Shown here: positions 1 to 10,553 of the stretch, in pieces
Position numbering within the stretch: position 1 is the stretch's first letter
Layout: the number at the start of each line of letters is the position of its first letter
NCBI RefSeq assembly: GCF_900104585.1
Contig: NZ_FNVX01000005.1
Coordinates: forward strand, 1 to 64,000
Reading direction: 5' to 3'
DNA length: 64,000 bases
Source: Bacteroides ihuae
GTDB lineage: Bacteria > Bacteroidota > Bacteroidia > Bacteroidales > Bacteroidaceae
Program-made: the position numbers and the translations under genes
The notes under the pieces: model-generated
What the model was told of the DNA's origin: nothing
The model's input: only the letters and a program-made list of their open reading frames with translations
The model's database searches: none

Positions 1-660
<660 letters not shown>

Positions 661-739
661 TTCTTTTGTCGAAGTATGGTTTATATATCCGTTTAGTTAT
701 TACTATAACTGCTTTTTGTTAGCATCATGTCAACCTTAT

Positions 740-850
<111 letters not shown>

Positions 851-855
851 TGAAG

Positions 856-895
856 AAAGCCCCCGTGGATAGAAATATCTACGGGGGCTTTTGTG
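856..895 (+). terminator. Rho-independent terminator of the rRNA operon
   Basis: An 11-bp stem, AAAGCCCCCGT (856-866) with ACGGGGGCTTT (881-891), followed by a T run. It lies six bases after the end of the 5S rRNA. Confidence 0.9.
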
Positions 896-916
896 TTATA
901 GCTATGGCCCGTTCCC

Positions 917-1121
917 TTATTCACCGTCTTTTAATGTTATTTCAGTCATTAGCCATTTCCCATTCTCTTTCTCGACTTTAACAATCGGATAAATGTAGTT
1001 CCAGCGAGTTCTTTTGTTCTCATAATCAGTAATTCTTTCAAAGGCTCAAGACTTGGGCTCGCAATCCTTAATTTACTGTAGGAAAATCTCAATATCGTAA
1101 AGAAGGAGATTGATGAAATAC
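917..1121 (-). pseudogene. Decayed fragment of an unknown coding sequence
   Basis: On the minus strand one frame reads as protein-like sequence ending in a stop at 917-919. The last 34 or so residues (for example RWNYIYPIVKVEKENGKW then LMTEITLKDGE) look like a genuine C-terminus, with alternating hydrophobic and charged residues. Going upstream the same frame is broken by TGA at 1046-1048 and by a TAA about 13 codons further on, while the residues between the stops still look coding (IKDCEPKS, then AFERITDYEN). I see no start codon and do not recognise the family. The best reading is a gene eroded by point mutations between the rRNA operon and the leu promoter. The upstream limit is a guess. 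Confidence 0.4.
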
Positions 1122-1203
1122 CTTTTATTTGTTATATATTTACTTTTTACGGGGTGCTAATCTTATAAAATGATGTTTTTAAGAGTGAAAATGTGTTGTT
1201 TCA

Positions 1204-1234
1204 TTTGGAATATATGAAATAATTTCTACCTTTG
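1204..1234 (+). promoter_or_regulatory. Promoter of the leu operon
   Basis: TTTG at 1204-1207 and TACCTTTG at 1227-1234 are separated by 19 bases, matching the Bacteroidales vegetative promoter (TTTG about -33, TAnnTTTG about -7). Transcription would start near 1241, about 20 bases before the leader peptide start and about 200 before leuA. Confidence 0.7.
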
Positions 1235-1261
1235 TGACGTGAAATAAATAATGAATTGAAA

Positions 1262-1345
1262 ATGAATCAAGCATTTATACATATTCTACTGTGTGGTATT
1301 ATTATTCTGCTGGCAAAGTTTAGCGGAAGTGAGTACTGTGCGTGA
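1262..1345 (+). CDS. Leader peptide of the leu operon (27 aa, Leu/Ile rich)
   Basis: A 27-codon frame from ATG 1262 to TGA 1343-1345. It has five isoleucine and four leucine codons, nine in all; seven of these fall in codons 9 to 17 (LL, then CG, then IIILL). It lies just after the predicted transcription start, and just before an antiterminator arm and a Rho-independent hairpin upstream of leuA. Leu/Ile-rich leaders in this position are the sensors of ribosome-mediated attenuation of branched-chain amino acid operons in Proteobacteria. The composition and position are seen in the sequence; translation and control are inferred. There is no valine codon, which suggests sensing of leucine and isoleucine. 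Confidence 0.75.
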   Translation: MNQAFIHILLCGIIILLAKFSGSEYCA

Positions 1346-1388
1346 ATGTGTATGTAATTAACAATATTCGAAAGCCTTTCTCACTTCC
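1325..1388 (+). promoter_or_regulatory. Antiterminator pairing of the leu attenuator
   Basis: GGAAGTGAG at 1325-1333, inside the end of the leader reading frame, is perfectly complementary to CTCACTTCC at 1380-1388. The second segment includes bases that form the upper part of the terminator stem. The two structures therefore exclude each other. A ribosome stalled at the Leu/Ile codons (1283-1312) would leave 1325-1333 free to pair and open the operon; a ribosome reaching the stop at 1343 would cover it and let the terminator fold. The pairing is read directly; the mechanism is inferred. Confidence 0.7.
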
Positions 1389-1408
1389 TTGTGTGAAAGG
1401 CTTTTTTT
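1371..1408 (+). terminator. Attenuator terminator upstream of leuA
   Basis: AAAGCCTTTC (1371-1380) pairs with GAAAGGCTTT (1395-1404), extended inward by CAC/GTG across one mismatch, and is followed by a run of seven T. It lies between the leader peptide and leuA, within the predicted transcript, so it can act only as a conditional terminator of the leu operon. Confidence 0.8.
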
Positions 1409-1438
1409 ATGGACTAATAATACTAAAAATAAGAAGAA

Positions 1439-2941
1439 ATGAGTGACAGATTATTTATTTTTGATACTACACTTCGCGATGGCGAACAGGTTCCAGGCTG
1501 CCAATTGAATACCATTGAGAAAATTCAGGTGGCAAAGGCATTGGAAGCATTGGGAGTAGATGTTATTGAAGCTGGTTTTCCTATCTCCAGTCCCGGTGAT
1601 TTTAATTCTGTAATTGAAATATCGAAGGCAGTGACTTGGCCAACAATATGTGCACTGACTCGTGCTGTAGAAAAAGATATTGATGTGGCAGTGGAATCAC
1701 TGAAATATGCAAAACGTAAACGTATACATACAGGTATTGGTACTTCGGATTCTCATATTAAGTATAAATTCAACTCTAATCGAGAAGAAATTATAGAACG
1801 TGCCGTGGCAGCAGTAAAATATGCTCGGAGGTTTGTGGATGATGTAGAGTTTTATGCAGAGGATGCCGGTCGTACTGATAATGAGTACTTAGCGCGAGTA
1901 ATTGAGGCGGTGATTAAAGCCGGTGCTACAGTCGTTAATATTCCTGATACTACGGGTTACTGTTTACCTTCTGAGTATGGAGCGAAAATAAAATATTTGG
2001 TAGATCATGTAGATGGAATAGACAGAGCTATCATATCGACACATTGCCATAATGATCTGGGTATGGCAACTGCTAATACGATTAGTGGAGTGCTAAATGG
2101 GGCACGCCAGGTGGAAGTTACGATAAATGGTATTGGTGAACGCGCCGGAAACACTGCCTTGGAGGAAATAACAATGATTCTTAAGAGTCACCACGATATT
2201 CAAATTGATACGAATATTAATACGCAGAAAATATATCCTATCAGCCGGATGGTATCTAGTTTAATGAATATGCCGGTACAAGCTAACAAGGCTATTGTGG
2301 GAAGAAATGCGTTTGCTCATTCATCAGGAATACATCAGGATGGTGTACTGAAGAATATGGAAACTTATGAAATTATCAATCCGAAGGATGTGGGTATTGA
2401 TGATAATTCGATCGTACTTACTGCCCGTAGCGGACGTGCTGCCTTGAAACATCGTTTTTCTTCGTTAGGTGTGGAACTTACTCAAGAGAAATTAGACAAG
2501 GTATATGAGGAATTTCTTAAATTAGCCGACCGAAAGAAAGATATTCATGACGATGATATTTTGGTACTTGCGGGTGCTGAACGGACTTTGAATCATCGCA
2601 TTAAACTTGAACATTTACAGGTGACCAGTGGAGTAGGTGTAAGAGCGGTTGCTAGCATTGGCTTAAATGTATCGGGTGAAAAGTTTGAAGGTACTGCGAG
2701 CGGAAATGGCCCTGTAGATGCTGCTATAAAGGCATTAAAAAAGATTATTGACCGTAAAATGATACTGAAAGAATTTACTATTCAGGCTATTAGTAGAGGT
2801 AGCGATGATGTAGGTAAAGTACACATGCAAGTGGAATATGACGGACAAGTATATTATGGTTTCGGTGCAAACACGGATATCGTTGCAGCATCTGTAGAAG
2901 CTTATATTGATTGTATTAATAAATTCGCAAATAAAGATTAA
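1439..2941 (+). CDS. leuA: 2-isopropylmalate synthase
   Basis: Condenses acetyl-CoA with 2-oxoisovalerate to 2-isopropylmalate, the first committed step of leucine synthesis, in the cytoplasm. The 500-residue protein starts with the HMGL-like TIM barrel: [12 protein letters not shown] at residues 9-20 supplies the catalytic Arg and metal-binding Asp, HCHND near residue 202 carries metal-binding histidines, and GNTALEE follows. The last 130 residues fit the LeuA regulatory (allosteric) domain, the region where leucine feedback acts in this family. It is the first structural gene of leuA-leuC-leuD-synthase-leuB, 30 bases after the attenuator terminator, so expression probably depends on leader translation. 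Confidence 0.95.
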   Translation: MSDRLFIFDTTLRDGEQVPGCQLNTIEKIQVAKALEALGVDVIEAGFPISSPGDFNSVIEISKAVTWPTICALTRAVEKDIDVAVESLKYAKRKRIHTGIGTSDSHIKYKFNSNREEIIERAVAAVKYARRFVDDVEFYAEDAGRTDNEYLARVIEAVIKAGATVVNIPDTTGYCLPSEYGAKIKYLVDHVDGIDRAIISTHCHNDLGMATANTISGVLNGARQVEVTINGIGERAGNTALEEITMILKSHHDIQIDTNINTQKIYPISRMVSSLMNMPVQANKAIVGRNAFAHSSGIHQDGVLKNMETYEIINPKDVGIDDNSIVLTARSGRAALKHRFSSLGVELTQEKLDKVYEEFLKLADRKKDIHDDDILVLAGAERTLNHRIKLEHLQVTSGVGVRAVASIGLNVSGEKFEGTASGNGPVDAAIKALKKIIDRKMILKEFTIQAISRGSDDVGKVHMQVEYDGQVYYGFGANTDIVAASVEAYIDCINKFANKD

Positions 2942-2957
2942 AAGTAATTAGATTGAT

Positions 2958-4352
2958 ATGAATACATTGTTTGATAAAATCTGGGACTCTCATGTTGTAA
3001 CAACAGTTGAAGATGGTCCTACCCAACTTTATATTGACAGACTTTATTGTCATGAGGTGACTAGTCCGCAAGCATTTGCGGGATTACGTGCCAGAGGTAT
3101 TGACGTTTTCCGCCCTGAGAAAGTCTATTGCATGCCTGATCATAATACTCCAACGCATGATCAGGATAAACCTATCGAGGATGCGATCTCTAAAACTCAA
3201 GTGGATACATTGACTAAAAATGCAAAAGACTTTGGATTGACTCATTTTGGAATGATGAATCCTAAGAATGGAATTATACATGTGGTAGGCCCAGAAAGAG
3301 GTCTTACATTGCCTGGTATGACGATTGTTTGTGGAGATTCGCATACATCTACACATGGTGCTCTTGGAACAGTTGCTTTTGGAATTGGAACGAGTGAAGT
3401 TGAGATGGTACTTTCTTCACAATGTATCTTGCAATCCAAGCCAAAAACAATGCGCATTTCCGTGGAAGGAAAGTTGAATGAGGGGGTAACGGCTAAGGAT
3501 GTAGCTCTTTATATAATTTCTAAGGTCACTACCGGCGGTGCTACAGGATATTTTGTAGAATATGCTGGTGAAGCGATTTATAGCTTGAGTATGGAAGGTC
3601 GTTTGACGCTTTGCAACTTGAGTATTGAAATGGGAGCTCGTGGAGGAATAATTGCTCCGGATGATGCAGCCATCGAATATCTTCGTAACCGTGAATATGC
3701 ACCTAAAGGTGAGGAGTGGGATAAAGCAGTAGCATATTGGAAGACTCTGAAAAGTGATGCAGATGCGGTGTTTGATAAAGATGTTCTTTTTCATGCAGAA
3801 GACATTGAGCCAATGATTACCTACGGAACAAATCCAGGTATGGGAATGGGAATCAGTGAGAATATCCCTGTAATGGAGAGTATTCCTGAAGCCGGACGTA
3901 TCTCGTACGCCAAATCGCTTGACTATATGGGTTTGGAAGCCGGACAATCATTGTTAGGAAAGAAAATAGATTATGTATTTCTTGGTTCATGCACAAATGG
4001 GCGTATTGAAGATTTCCGTGTATTTGCTTCTTTAGTGAAAGGTAAAAAGAAAGCTGCTGACGTTATTGCATGGTTGGTTCCCGGATCTTGGGAAGTAGAC
4101 AAACAGATACGCAGAGAGGGACTGGATAAAATTTTTGAAGAAGCAGGTTTTGCATTGCGTCAGCCGGGTTGTTCAGCTTGTTTAGCTATGAATGATGATA
4201 AAGTGCCAGCTGGTAAATATGCCGTGTCAACATCAAACCGTAACTTTGAAGGTCGTCAAGGCCCTGGGGCACGTACTTTATTGGCTAGTCCGCTAGTTGC
4301 TGCAGCTGCTGCTGTAACAGGAGTAATTACCGACCCTCGTAAGTTACTGTAA
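2958..4352 (+). CDS. leuC: 3-isopropylmalate dehydratase large subunit
   Basis: Large, iron-sulfur subunit of isopropylmalate isomerase, which works with LeuD to convert 2- to 3-isopropylmalate. The 464-residue length is normal. Aconitase-family signatures are visible: [12 protein letters not shown] near residue 127, [11 protein letters not shown] near 344 with one cluster cysteine, and GCSACLAMN near 405 with the other two. The gene starts 16 bases after leuA and is followed by leuD after 38 bases, so the three are one transcription unit. Confidence 0.96.
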   Translation: MNTLFDKIWDSHVVTTVEDGPTQLYIDRLYCHEVTSPQAFAGLRARGIDVFRPEKVYCMPDHNTPTHDQDKPIEDAISKTQVDTLTKNAKDFGLTHFGMMNPKNGIIHVVGPERGLTLPGMTIVCGDSHTSTHGALGTVAFGIGTSEVEMVLSSQCILQSKPKTMRISVEGKLNEGVTAKDVALYIISKVTTGGATGYFVEYAGEAIYSLSMEGRLTLCNLSIEMGARGGIIAPDDAAIEYLRNREYAPKGEEWDKAVAYWKTLKSDADAVFDKDVLFHAEDIEPMITYGTNPGMGMGISENIPVMESIPEAGRISYAKSLDYMGLEAGQSLLGKKIDYVFLGSCTNGRIEDFRVFASLVKGKKKAADVIAWLVPGSWEVDKQIRREGLDKIFEEAGFALRQPGCSACLAMNDDKVPAGKYAVSTSNRNFEGRQGPGARTLLASPLVAAAAAVTGVITDPRKLL

Positions 4353-4390
4353 TAAATGACTATTTTCTCACCGATAAAAAGATAAAAGAA

Positions 4391-4975
4391 ATGAAAGAAA
4401 AATTCAATATAACCACTTCCACATGCGTTCCTCTTCCTTTAGAGAATGTGGATACAGACCAGATTATTCCTGCCCGCTTTTTGAAAGCAACAACGAAAGA
4501 AGGTTTTGGAGATAATTTATTTCGAGATTGGAGATATGACAAACAAGATAATAAAATAGACTCCTTTGTCTTGAATAACCCTATATATAGCGGTGAAATT
4601 CTTGTTGGCGGGAAGAACTTTGGTTCCGGATCGAGCCGGGAACATGCTGCATGGGCTATTGCCGGATATGGCTTTCGCATTGTGGTATCAAGTTTCTTTG
4701 CTGATATCTTCAGAAATAATGCGTTGAATAATTTTGTGCTGCCGGTAGTGGTGAGCGATGCTTTTCTTGCCGGACTCTTTGAGTCTATCCAAAATGATCC
4801 AAAGATGGAAGTAGAAGTGAATCTTCCTGCTCAAACTATAACGAATAAAGCCACAGGTGCTAGTGAATACTTTGATATCAATTCTTATAAGAAGCTTTGC
4901 CTTGAGAATGGTTTGGATGACATAGACTTCTTGTTGTCCAATAAGGATAAGATTGAAGCATGGGAAAACAAGTAA
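4391..4975 (+). CDS. leuD: 3-isopropylmalate dehydratase small subunit
   Basis: Small subunit of isopropylmalate isomerase, partner of LeuC, 194 residues as usual. The substrate-recognition loop region [13 protein letters not shown] is near residue 20, and the swivel-domain motif [14 protein letters not shown] is near residue 78. Its end overlaps the start of the next synthase by 16 bases, which suggests translational coupling between the isomerase and the second HMGL-family synthase. Confidence 0.96.
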   Translation: MKEKFNITTSTCVPLPLENVDTDQIIPARFLKATTKEGFGDNLFRDWRYDKQDNKIDSFVLNNPIYSGEILVGGKNFGSGSSREHAAWAIAGYGFRIVVSSFFADIFRNNALNNFVLPVVVSDAFLAGLFESIQNDPKMEVEVNLPAQTITNKATGASEYFDINSYKKLCLENGLDDIDFLLSNKDKIEAWENK

Positions 4976-6489
4976 AGATAGAAATCATGGACACAACACT
5001 CCGCGACGGTGAACAAACCAGCGGAGTCTCTTTTGTGCCTCATGAAAAACTAATGATTGCCCGTCTTCTACTCGAAGAACTGAAGGTAGACAGGGTTGAA
5101 GTTGCATCAGCTCGCGTGTCAGATGGGGAGTTTGATGCTGTTAAGATGATTTGCGACTGGGCAGGTCGCCGTAATCTGCTGCAAAAAGTTGAAGTCCTGG
5201 GTTTTGTAGATGGACATACGTCAGTAGACTGGATAAAACGAGCCGGATGTAGAGTGATAAACTTGCTTTGCAAAGGTTCGTTGAAGCATTGTCGTTTTCA
5301 ACTGAAAAAAACACCTGAAGAACATATTGAGAAAATTCTAGAAGTAGTAAAGTATGCTGCTGAACAAGGTGTTAATGTGAATGTGTACTTGGAAGATTGG
5401 AGCAATGGCATGAAAGATTCTCCCGAATACGTATTCCAATTGGTTGATGCACTGAAGAATACAGCGATCAAACGATTTATGCTCCCTGATACGTTGGGAG
5501 TGCTTAATCCGTTGCAAGTCATCGAGTTTATGCGTAAAATGCTGAAGCGGTATCCGGGCACTCATTTCGATTTTCATGCTCACAATGATTATGATTTGGC
5601 TGTGAGTAATGTCTTGGCTGCTGTACTTAGTGGTGCTCGTGGACTACATACTACTATTAATGGTCTGGGAGAACGAGCTGGTAATGCTCCTTTGGCTAGT
5701 GTTCAAGCCATTCTGAAAGATCATTTTAATGCTGTAACCAACATAGACGAAAGTCGATTGAATGATGTGAGCCGTGTTGTGGAATCATATTCAGGTGTAA
5801 TCATACCGACGAATAAACCGATTGTAGGCGAGAATGTTTTTACGCAAGTGGCGGGTGTGCATGCTGATGGTGATAATAAAAGCAATCTTTATTGTAATGA
5901 TTTACTTCCTGAGCGTTTTGGACGTGTGCGCGAGTATGCATTAGGCAAGACTTCGGGTAAAGCAAATATTCGTAAGAATCTGGAAAGTCTTGGACTTGAG
6001 CTTGATGAAGAATCGATGAGGAGAGTTACCGAACGTATCATTGAGCTAGGTGACAAAAAAGAACTAGTGACACGGGAAGATTTGCCTTATATTATATCCG
6101 ATGTATTAAAGCATGAAGGTGTTAATATGAAGGTGAAACTGAAAGCTTACTTTTTAACCTTGGCTCATGGTTTGAAACCAATGGCGACACTGAGTCTTGA
6201 ACTCGACGGAAAAACGTACGAAGAAAGTTCTTCGGGTGATGGTCAATATGATGCATTTGTACGTGCTTTACGTAAGATCTATAAAGTAACGCTGGGACGC
6301 AAGTTTCCGATGCTTACGAATTATGTTGTAAACATTCCCCCCGGAGGACGTACAGATGCTTTCGTGCAGACAGTTATCACGTGGAGCTTTAATGATAAAG
6401 TGTTTCGCACCAGAGGGCTTGATGCTGACCAGACGGAAGCTGCAATCAAAGCTACCATTAAAATGCTCAATATAATTGAAGAATATTAA
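4960..6489 (+). CDS. Second 2-isopropylmalate synthase-family enzyme, possibly citramalate synthase
   Basis: A 509-residue HMGL-like acyl-CoA-dependent synthase, clearly diverged from the leuA product of the same operon. It has [12 protein letters not shown] near residue 11, FHAHNDYD near 204 (metal-binding histidines), [11 protein letters not shown] near 231 and a C-terminal LeuA-type regulatory domain. In other bacteria, paralogues of this kind make (R)-citramalate from pyruvate and acetyl-CoA for isoleucine; LeuCD and LeuB then process citramalate as they do isopropylmalate. The place between leuD and leuB fits that role. The leader peptide senses both Ile and Leu, which agrees. A redundant isopropylmalate synthase or a homocitrate-like enzyme cannot be excluded from sequence. 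Confidence 0.8.
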   Translation: MGKQVKIEIMDTTLRDGEQTSGVSFVPHEKLMIARLLLEELKVDRVEVASARVSDGEFDAVKMICDWAGRRNLLQKVEVLGFVDGHTSVDWIKRAGCRVINLLCKGSLKHCRFQLKKTPEEHIEKILEVVKYAAEQGVNVNVYLEDWSNGMKDSPEYVFQLVDALKNTAIKRFMLPDTLGVLNPLQVIEFMRKMLKRYPGTHFDFHAHNDYDLAVSNVLAAVLSGARGLHTTINGLGERAGNAPLASVQAILKDHFNAVTNIDESRLNDVSRVVESYSGVIIPTNKPIVGENVFTQVAGVHADGDNKSNLYCNDLLPERFGRVREYALGKTSGKANIRKNLESLGLELDEESMRRVTERIIELGDKKELVTREDLPYIISDVLKHEGVNMKVKLKAYFLTLAHGLKPMATLSLELDGKTYEESSSGDGQYDAFVRALRKIYKVTLGRKFPMLTNYVVNIPPGGRTDAFVQTVITWSFNDKVFRTRGLDADQTEAAIKATIKMLNIIEEY

Positions 6490-6523
6490 TCAGTAGGCTG
6501 GAACTACTATAATTACTTAATTT

Positions 6524-7597
6524 ATGAAATTGAATCTTGCCGTTCTCCCTGGAGACGGAATTGGTCCCGAGATTATAAGCGTTGCTTTGGATGCAACCAA
6601 AGCTGTTTGTGAAAAATTTGGCCACGAACTTCATTATGAATATGCTATTTGTGGTGCTGATGCCATTGATAAAGTAGGCAATCCTTATCCTGATGAGACG
6701 CACGAGCTTTGCATGAAGAGTGATGCTGTACTCTTTGGTGCGGTAGGTGATCCTAAATTTGATAATGATCCTTCAGCTAAAGTTCGCCCTGAGCAGGGAT
6801 TGTTGGCTATGCGTAAGAAACTTGGCCTGTATGCTAACATTCGTCCGGTAACAACCTTCGAATCGTTGATTCATAAATCACCATTGCGTGCCGATTTAGT
6901 GAGAGGAGCCGACTTTATGTGTATTCGTGAGTTAACCGGAGGAATGTATTTCGGTCGCCCACAAGGACGCTCAGAAGACGGAAATGTGGCTTACGATACT
7001 TGCATTTATAGTCGTGAAGAAATAGAACGTATTGTAACATTGGCTTATGAGTATGCAATGAAACGACGTAAGAAACTTACGATTGTTGATAAGGCAAATG
7101 TTTTAGCTACATCACGTTTGTGGCGTGAAATCTCTAAAGAAATCGCCCCTAAATATCCTGAAGTAGAGACTGAATTTATGTTTGTGGATAATGCAGCGAT
7201 GCGTATGATTCAGTGGCCTACATCATTTGATGTAATGGTAACAGAAAACATGTTCGGTGATATATTGACTGATGAAGGATCTGTTATTACTGGTTCGATG
7301 GGTTTACTTCCTTCGGCTTCTATTGGTACATATACTTCGGTATTTGAACCTATTCATGGTTCATGGCCACAAGCTGCCGGACAAGATATAGCTAATCCGT
7401 TGGCTACTATTCTTTCCGCTGCTATGATGTTTGACTATGCTTTCAATCTGAAAGAAGAGGCTGCATTGATTCGTAGAGCTGTAGATGCTTCTATGGATGC
7501 TAATATTCGTACTCAGGATATTCAAGTAGAAGGTGAAAAATCTTGTAAAACATCTGAAGTGGGAAAATGGATTGTTGATTACTTGAAAAAAGCCTAG
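6524..7597 (+). CDS. leuB: 3-isopropylmalate dehydrogenase
   Basis: Oxidises and decarboxylates 3-isopropylmalate to 2-oxoisocaproate with NAD. The 357-residue protein begins with the family motif [10 protein letters not shown] near residue 8. It carries the NAD-binding and substrate regions TVVDKANVL-like ([15 protein letters not shown], near 186), [14 protein letters not shown] near 236, and [17 protein letters not shown] near 283. It is the last gene of the leu operon and is followed by a strong terminator. Confidence 0.96.
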   Translation: MKLNLAVLPGDGIGPEIISVALDATKAVCEKFGHELHYEYAICGADAIDKVGNPYPDETHELCMKSDAVLFGAVGDPKFDNDPSAKVRPEQGLLAMRKKLGLYANIRPVTTFESLIHKSPLRADLVRGADFMCIRELTGGMYFGRPQGRSEDGNVAYDTCIYSREEIERIVTLAYEYAMKRRKKLTIVDKANVLATSRLWREISKEIAPKYPEVETEFMFVDNAAMRMIQWPTSFDVMVTENMFGDILTDEGSVITGSMGLLPSASIGTYTSVFEPIHGSWPQAAGQDIANPLATILSAAMMFDYAFNLKEEAALIRRAVDASMDANIRTQDIQVEGEKSCKTSEVGKWIVDYLKKA

Positions 7598-7620
7598 AGC
7601 GTAAAGAGTTAATTGATATA

Positions 7621-7662
7621 ACCTCTTTTCAAGCAAAATATTGTTTGAAAAGAGGTTTTTTT
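7621..7662 (+). terminator. Terminator of the leu operon
   Basis: ACCTCTTTTCAA (7621-7632) pairs perfectly with TTGAAAAGAGGT (7645-7656), and a T-rich tail follows. It lies 23 bases after the leuB stop. Confidence 0.9.
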
Positions 7663-7724
7663 GTTTCCTCGCTTTGTTTTATCTCTGTTTTGTGAAAATT
7701 CAATATTTCTACAAAATTAAATCC

Positions 7725-7732
7725 TATTTTTG
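7725..7732 (+). promoter_or_regulatory. -7 box for the small ORF and glycosyltransferase
   Basis: TATTTTTG fits the TAnnTTTG consensus. The start site would be near 7740, about 16 bases before the small ORF at 7756. No good -33 box is seen at the usual distance. Confidence 0.4.
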
Positions 7733-7755
7733 TCTCTTTAGTATTATAATTTATA

Positions 7756-7893
7756 ATGATTAGCAGGCAAAAATATCTATTTCATTTACAAGCTATCAAC
7801 CAATTTATAGTGGATGAAGATGAATGCTATTTGCTCGCGATATTGATTGAAAATAGAAATATAGTCTTCTTTAATTTGAAATTGAAAGTATGA
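7756..7893 (+). CDS. Small hypothetical protein (45 aa) coupled to the next gene
   Basis: A 45-codon frame from ATG 7756 to TGA 7891-7893. Its stop overlaps the start codon of the downstream glycosyltransferase as ATGA, the arrangement typical of translational coupling. It starts about 20 bases after a -7 box. The peptide begins MISRQKYLFHLQ and has a hydrophobic stretch (CYLLAILIE), but it is not obviously a membrane segment or signal peptide. I do not recognise a family. It could be a real small protein or an upstream frame that delivers ribosomes to the glycosyltransferase. Confidence 0.5.
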   Translation: MISRQKYLFHLQAINQFIVDEDECYLLAILIENRNIVFFNLKLKV

Positions 7894-9476
7894 AATTCAT
7901 TCTGCGGAGTCCTTACTTTTTTCTAGGCGTGCTATTGGCTCTGTTACCTGTAATCCTCTTACGTGATTTTACTCCTGCTAATGAGCTGCGCTATTTGAGC
8001 ATAGCCGATGAAGCAATGAGCCATGGTGATCTATTCACATTTACCAACCATGGGATAGCTTACGCAGACAAACCTCCTTTATATTTTTGGATAATAATGT
8101 TTGGAAAATGGTTATTAGGAAGTCATTATATGTGGTTTCTTTCTTTGGCTTCCTTAATTCCTGCATTTGTAGTCATTCATATTATGGATAAATGGGTTGC
8201 TAAGGAGATTAATGATTTAGGACGTTTTACGGCTAAATTTATGCTGATGAGTACCGGATTATTCCTAGGCCTTTCAGTTACTCTGCGAATGGATATGCTA
8301 ATGTGTATGTTTATTACTCTTTCATTATGCACTTTTTATAAAATATATACTGGAGCCAATAACAAATTGGATACCTTTCTATTCCCTTTTTATATTTTTA
8401 TGGCTCTGTTTTCAAAGGGCCCTATTGGACTCTTAATCCCGTTATTGTCTACAATCATTTTCCTCTATCAGAAAAAGCGTATAAAAACAGTAGCCTTATA
8501 TTGGGGCTGGAAAACTTGGAGTGTATTATTAGCTGGATGTTTAATATGGTTTACAGGTGTTTATATAGAAGACGGCATAGGTTATCTTAGTAATCTATTA
8601 TTAAATCAAACAATAGGTCGTTCGGTAAACTCCTTTCACCATAAGGAACCCTTCTATTATTATTTTGTCTCTTTCTGGTATTCATTGGCGCCATGGTCTT
8701 TGCTTATTGCAGGAGTAATACTTTCTGCATTTAAAAAGGGAATTATAAAAACCGATTTGGAGCGTTTGTTTATGGTGATTATAGTTGTTTCTTTTATCTT
8801 ATTGTCTTGTATTAGTTCTAAGCTTGCAGTATATCTCACACCAATTTTCCCTTTTCTTGTTTACTTGACAATCTTAATTATGCAACGACTAACATGGAAT
8901 CGCTGGCTGGCGCTATCTGTGGCTTTACCCACTGTTTGTCTTTCTTTAGCTTTTTTACTACCCTTGTTTCCTGATTCTTTTGTTCATTTTGATCTTAATA
9001 ATCCTATTTTATATGTTGCTATCGGTTTATTGAGTCTCTCTGCATGGAGTGCGCTGTTCCTCTTATACGGCAAGAGGAAAATAGAGCAAAGTATAATTGC
9101 GTTGGCTACTGGTATTTTTATTTCCGTCTTTGTTGCTGCTTGGGCTTTGCCATCTCTCAATCCAGAATTAGGTTATGCCGATTTGTGTGCTGTGGCAAAG
9201 AAGGTAGGAGATGAGAGGCATATCTATAAGTATACTGCCTTTGGGTTAAAGCGCGCAGATAATATGGATGTGTTTTTAAAACATAATGTAGAGATTGCAA
9301 CTTCTGATAGTTTGCAGGATGATAAATATAGTCCGAGTATACTTATAATTAAGAATAGTGATATTAAGTCTCAGGGAAGTATCCGATTCTTGTCGACAAT
9401 TCTTAAAGGAAAAGAAGTGCATACGGTAGGGCCGTATTCTGTTATTGTTTTGACGAACGATAAGCAACGGAAATAG
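7890..9476 (+). CDS. ArnT/PMT-like membrane glycosyltransferase (GT39/GT83 type)
   Basis: A 528-residue polytopic membrane protein with about ten to twelve hydrophobic segments. The N-terminal loop after the first segment reads RDFTPANELRYLSIADEA and then YADKPPLYFW near residue 57. This is the acidic extracytoplasmic loop and KPPLYYW-like motif of dolichyl- or undecaprenyl-phosphate-sugar glycosyltransferases such as ArnT. Such enzymes take a lipid-linked sugar outside the inner membrane and transfer it to lipid A or protein. A C-terminal soluble part of about 110 residues follows. The acceptor is unknown here; protein O-glycosylation and lipid A modification are both possible in Bacteroides. 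Confidence 0.8.
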   Translation: MKFILRSPYFFLGVLLALLPVILLRDFTPANELRYLSIADEAMSHGDLFTFTNHGIAYADKPPLYFWIIMFGKWLLGSHYMWFLSLASLIPAFVVIHIMDKWVAKEINDLGRFTAKFMLMSTGLFLGLSVTLRMDMLMCMFITLSLCTFYKIYTGANNKLDTFLFPFYIFMALFSKGPIGLLIPLLSTIIFLYQKKRIKTVALYWGWKTWSVLLAGCLIWFTGVYIEDGIGYLSNLLLNQTIGRSVNSFHHKEPFYYYFVSFWYSLAPWSLLIAGVILSAFKKGIIKTDLERLFMVIIVVSFILLSCISSKLAVYLTPIFPFLVYLTILIMQRLTWNRWLALSVALPTVCLSLAFLLPLFPDSFVHFDLNNPILYVAIGLLSLSAWSALFLLYGKRKIEQSIIALATGIFISVFVAAWALPSLNPELGYADLCAVAKKVGDERHIYKYTAFGLKRADNMDVFLKHNVEIATSDSLQDDKYSPSILIIKNSDIKSQGSIRFLSTILKGKEVHTVGPYSVIVLTNDKQRK

Positions 9477-9563
9477 GGGTCATTTACTTATTTTAAATGA
9501 TGCACATATTTGTGAATAATATGAATGGTTTGTAAATCATGATCGTGCCTGAATGTTTTTTTC

Positions 9564-9571
9564 TATCTTTG
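9564..9571 (+). promoter_or_regulatory. -7 box of cysK
   Basis: TATCTTTG, 26 bases before the cysK start, matches the TAnnTTTG box. A TTTG at 9529-9532 is too far upstream to be the usual -33 element. Confidence 0.5.
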
Positions 9572-9597
9572 TACCCACTTCATAAAATAGTTGTAGT

Positions 9598-10548
9598 ATG
9601 GCAAAAATAGCAAAACAACTTACCGAATTAATCGGATGCACTCCTTTGTTGGAATTGTCTCGTTATTGTAAGAAATATAATATTCAAAGAAATATTGTCG
9701 CTAAATTGGAATCTTTCAATCCGGGAGGAAGCGTAAAGGATCGTGTTGCGTTATCGATGATAGAAGATGCTGAGAATAAGGGTCTATTGAAGCCTAGTGC
9801 TACAATAATAGAACCAACAAGTGGTAATACGGGAGTGGGATTGGCTTTGGTTTCTGCTATTAAGGGCTATTCATTGATCTTGACAATGCCTGAAACCATG
9901 AGCGTTGAAAGACGAAATCTGCTCAAAGCACTTGGTGCCCAAATCGTTCTTACTGATGGAACATTGGGAATGGCAGGATCTATAGCGAAAGCACTAGATT
10001 TGCAAGAAACAATTCCTGGGTCAGTAATCCTGCAACAATTTGAGAATCCTGCTAATGTAGAAATACACCGACGAACTACAGGCGAAGAAATTTGGCGAGA
10101 TACTGATGGAGAAGTTGCCGTTTTTGTTGCAGGAGTAGGTACCGGAGGTACTATCAGTGGTGTAGCGCAATCTTTGAAACAGCATAATCCTAATATTTAT
10201 ATTGTAGCAGTTGAACCAGCTTCTTCACCAGTTTTGGAAGGAGGAGCATCGGGACTTCATCGTATACAAGGAATTGGAGCAAACTTTATCCCCCGTATTT
10301 ATGATGCTTCAATAGTAAATGAAGTGCTTCCTGTAAAGGATGAAGATGCTATTCGTGCCGGGCGTGAACTGGCTTCTATGGAAGGCCTACTCGTCGGTAT
10401 TTCTTCAGGTGCTACTGTTTATGCCGCCAGACAATTGGCTACCCGACCTGAATTTGAAGGAAAGATGATTGTTGCTCTGTTGCCTGATACAGGGGAGCGC
10501 TATCTCTCTACAGAGTTGTATGCTTTTGATGCTTATCCATTAGATTAA
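9598..10548 (+). CDS. cysK: Cysteine synthase A
   Basis: PLP-dependent O-acetylserine sulfhydrylase, which makes cysteine from O-acetylserine and sulfide. The 316-residue protein has the PLP lysine in NPGGSVKDR near residue 41, the substrate loop PTSGNTG near 70, and the phosphate-binding glycine loop GVGTGGTISG near 178. Length and motifs fit CysK better than the related CysM or cystathionine beta-synthase. A TPR protein starts five bases after its stop, so the two are probably cotranscribed. Confidence 0.93.
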   Translation: MAKIAKQLTELIGCTPLLELSRYCKKYNIQRNIVAKLESFNPGGSVKDRVALSMIEDAENKGLLKPSATIIEPTSGNTGVGLALVSAIKGYSLILTMPETMSVERRNLLKALGAQIVLTDGTLGMAGSIAKALDLQETIPGSVILQQFENPANVEIHRRTTGEEIWRDTDGEVAVFVAGVGTGGTISGVAQSLKQHNPNIYIVAVEPASSPVLEGGASGLHRIQGIGANFIPRIYDASIVNEVLPVKDEDAIRAGRELASMEGLLVGISSGATVYAARQLATRPEFEGKMIVALLPDTGERYLSTELYAFDAYPLD

Positions 10549-10553
10549 CAGAA

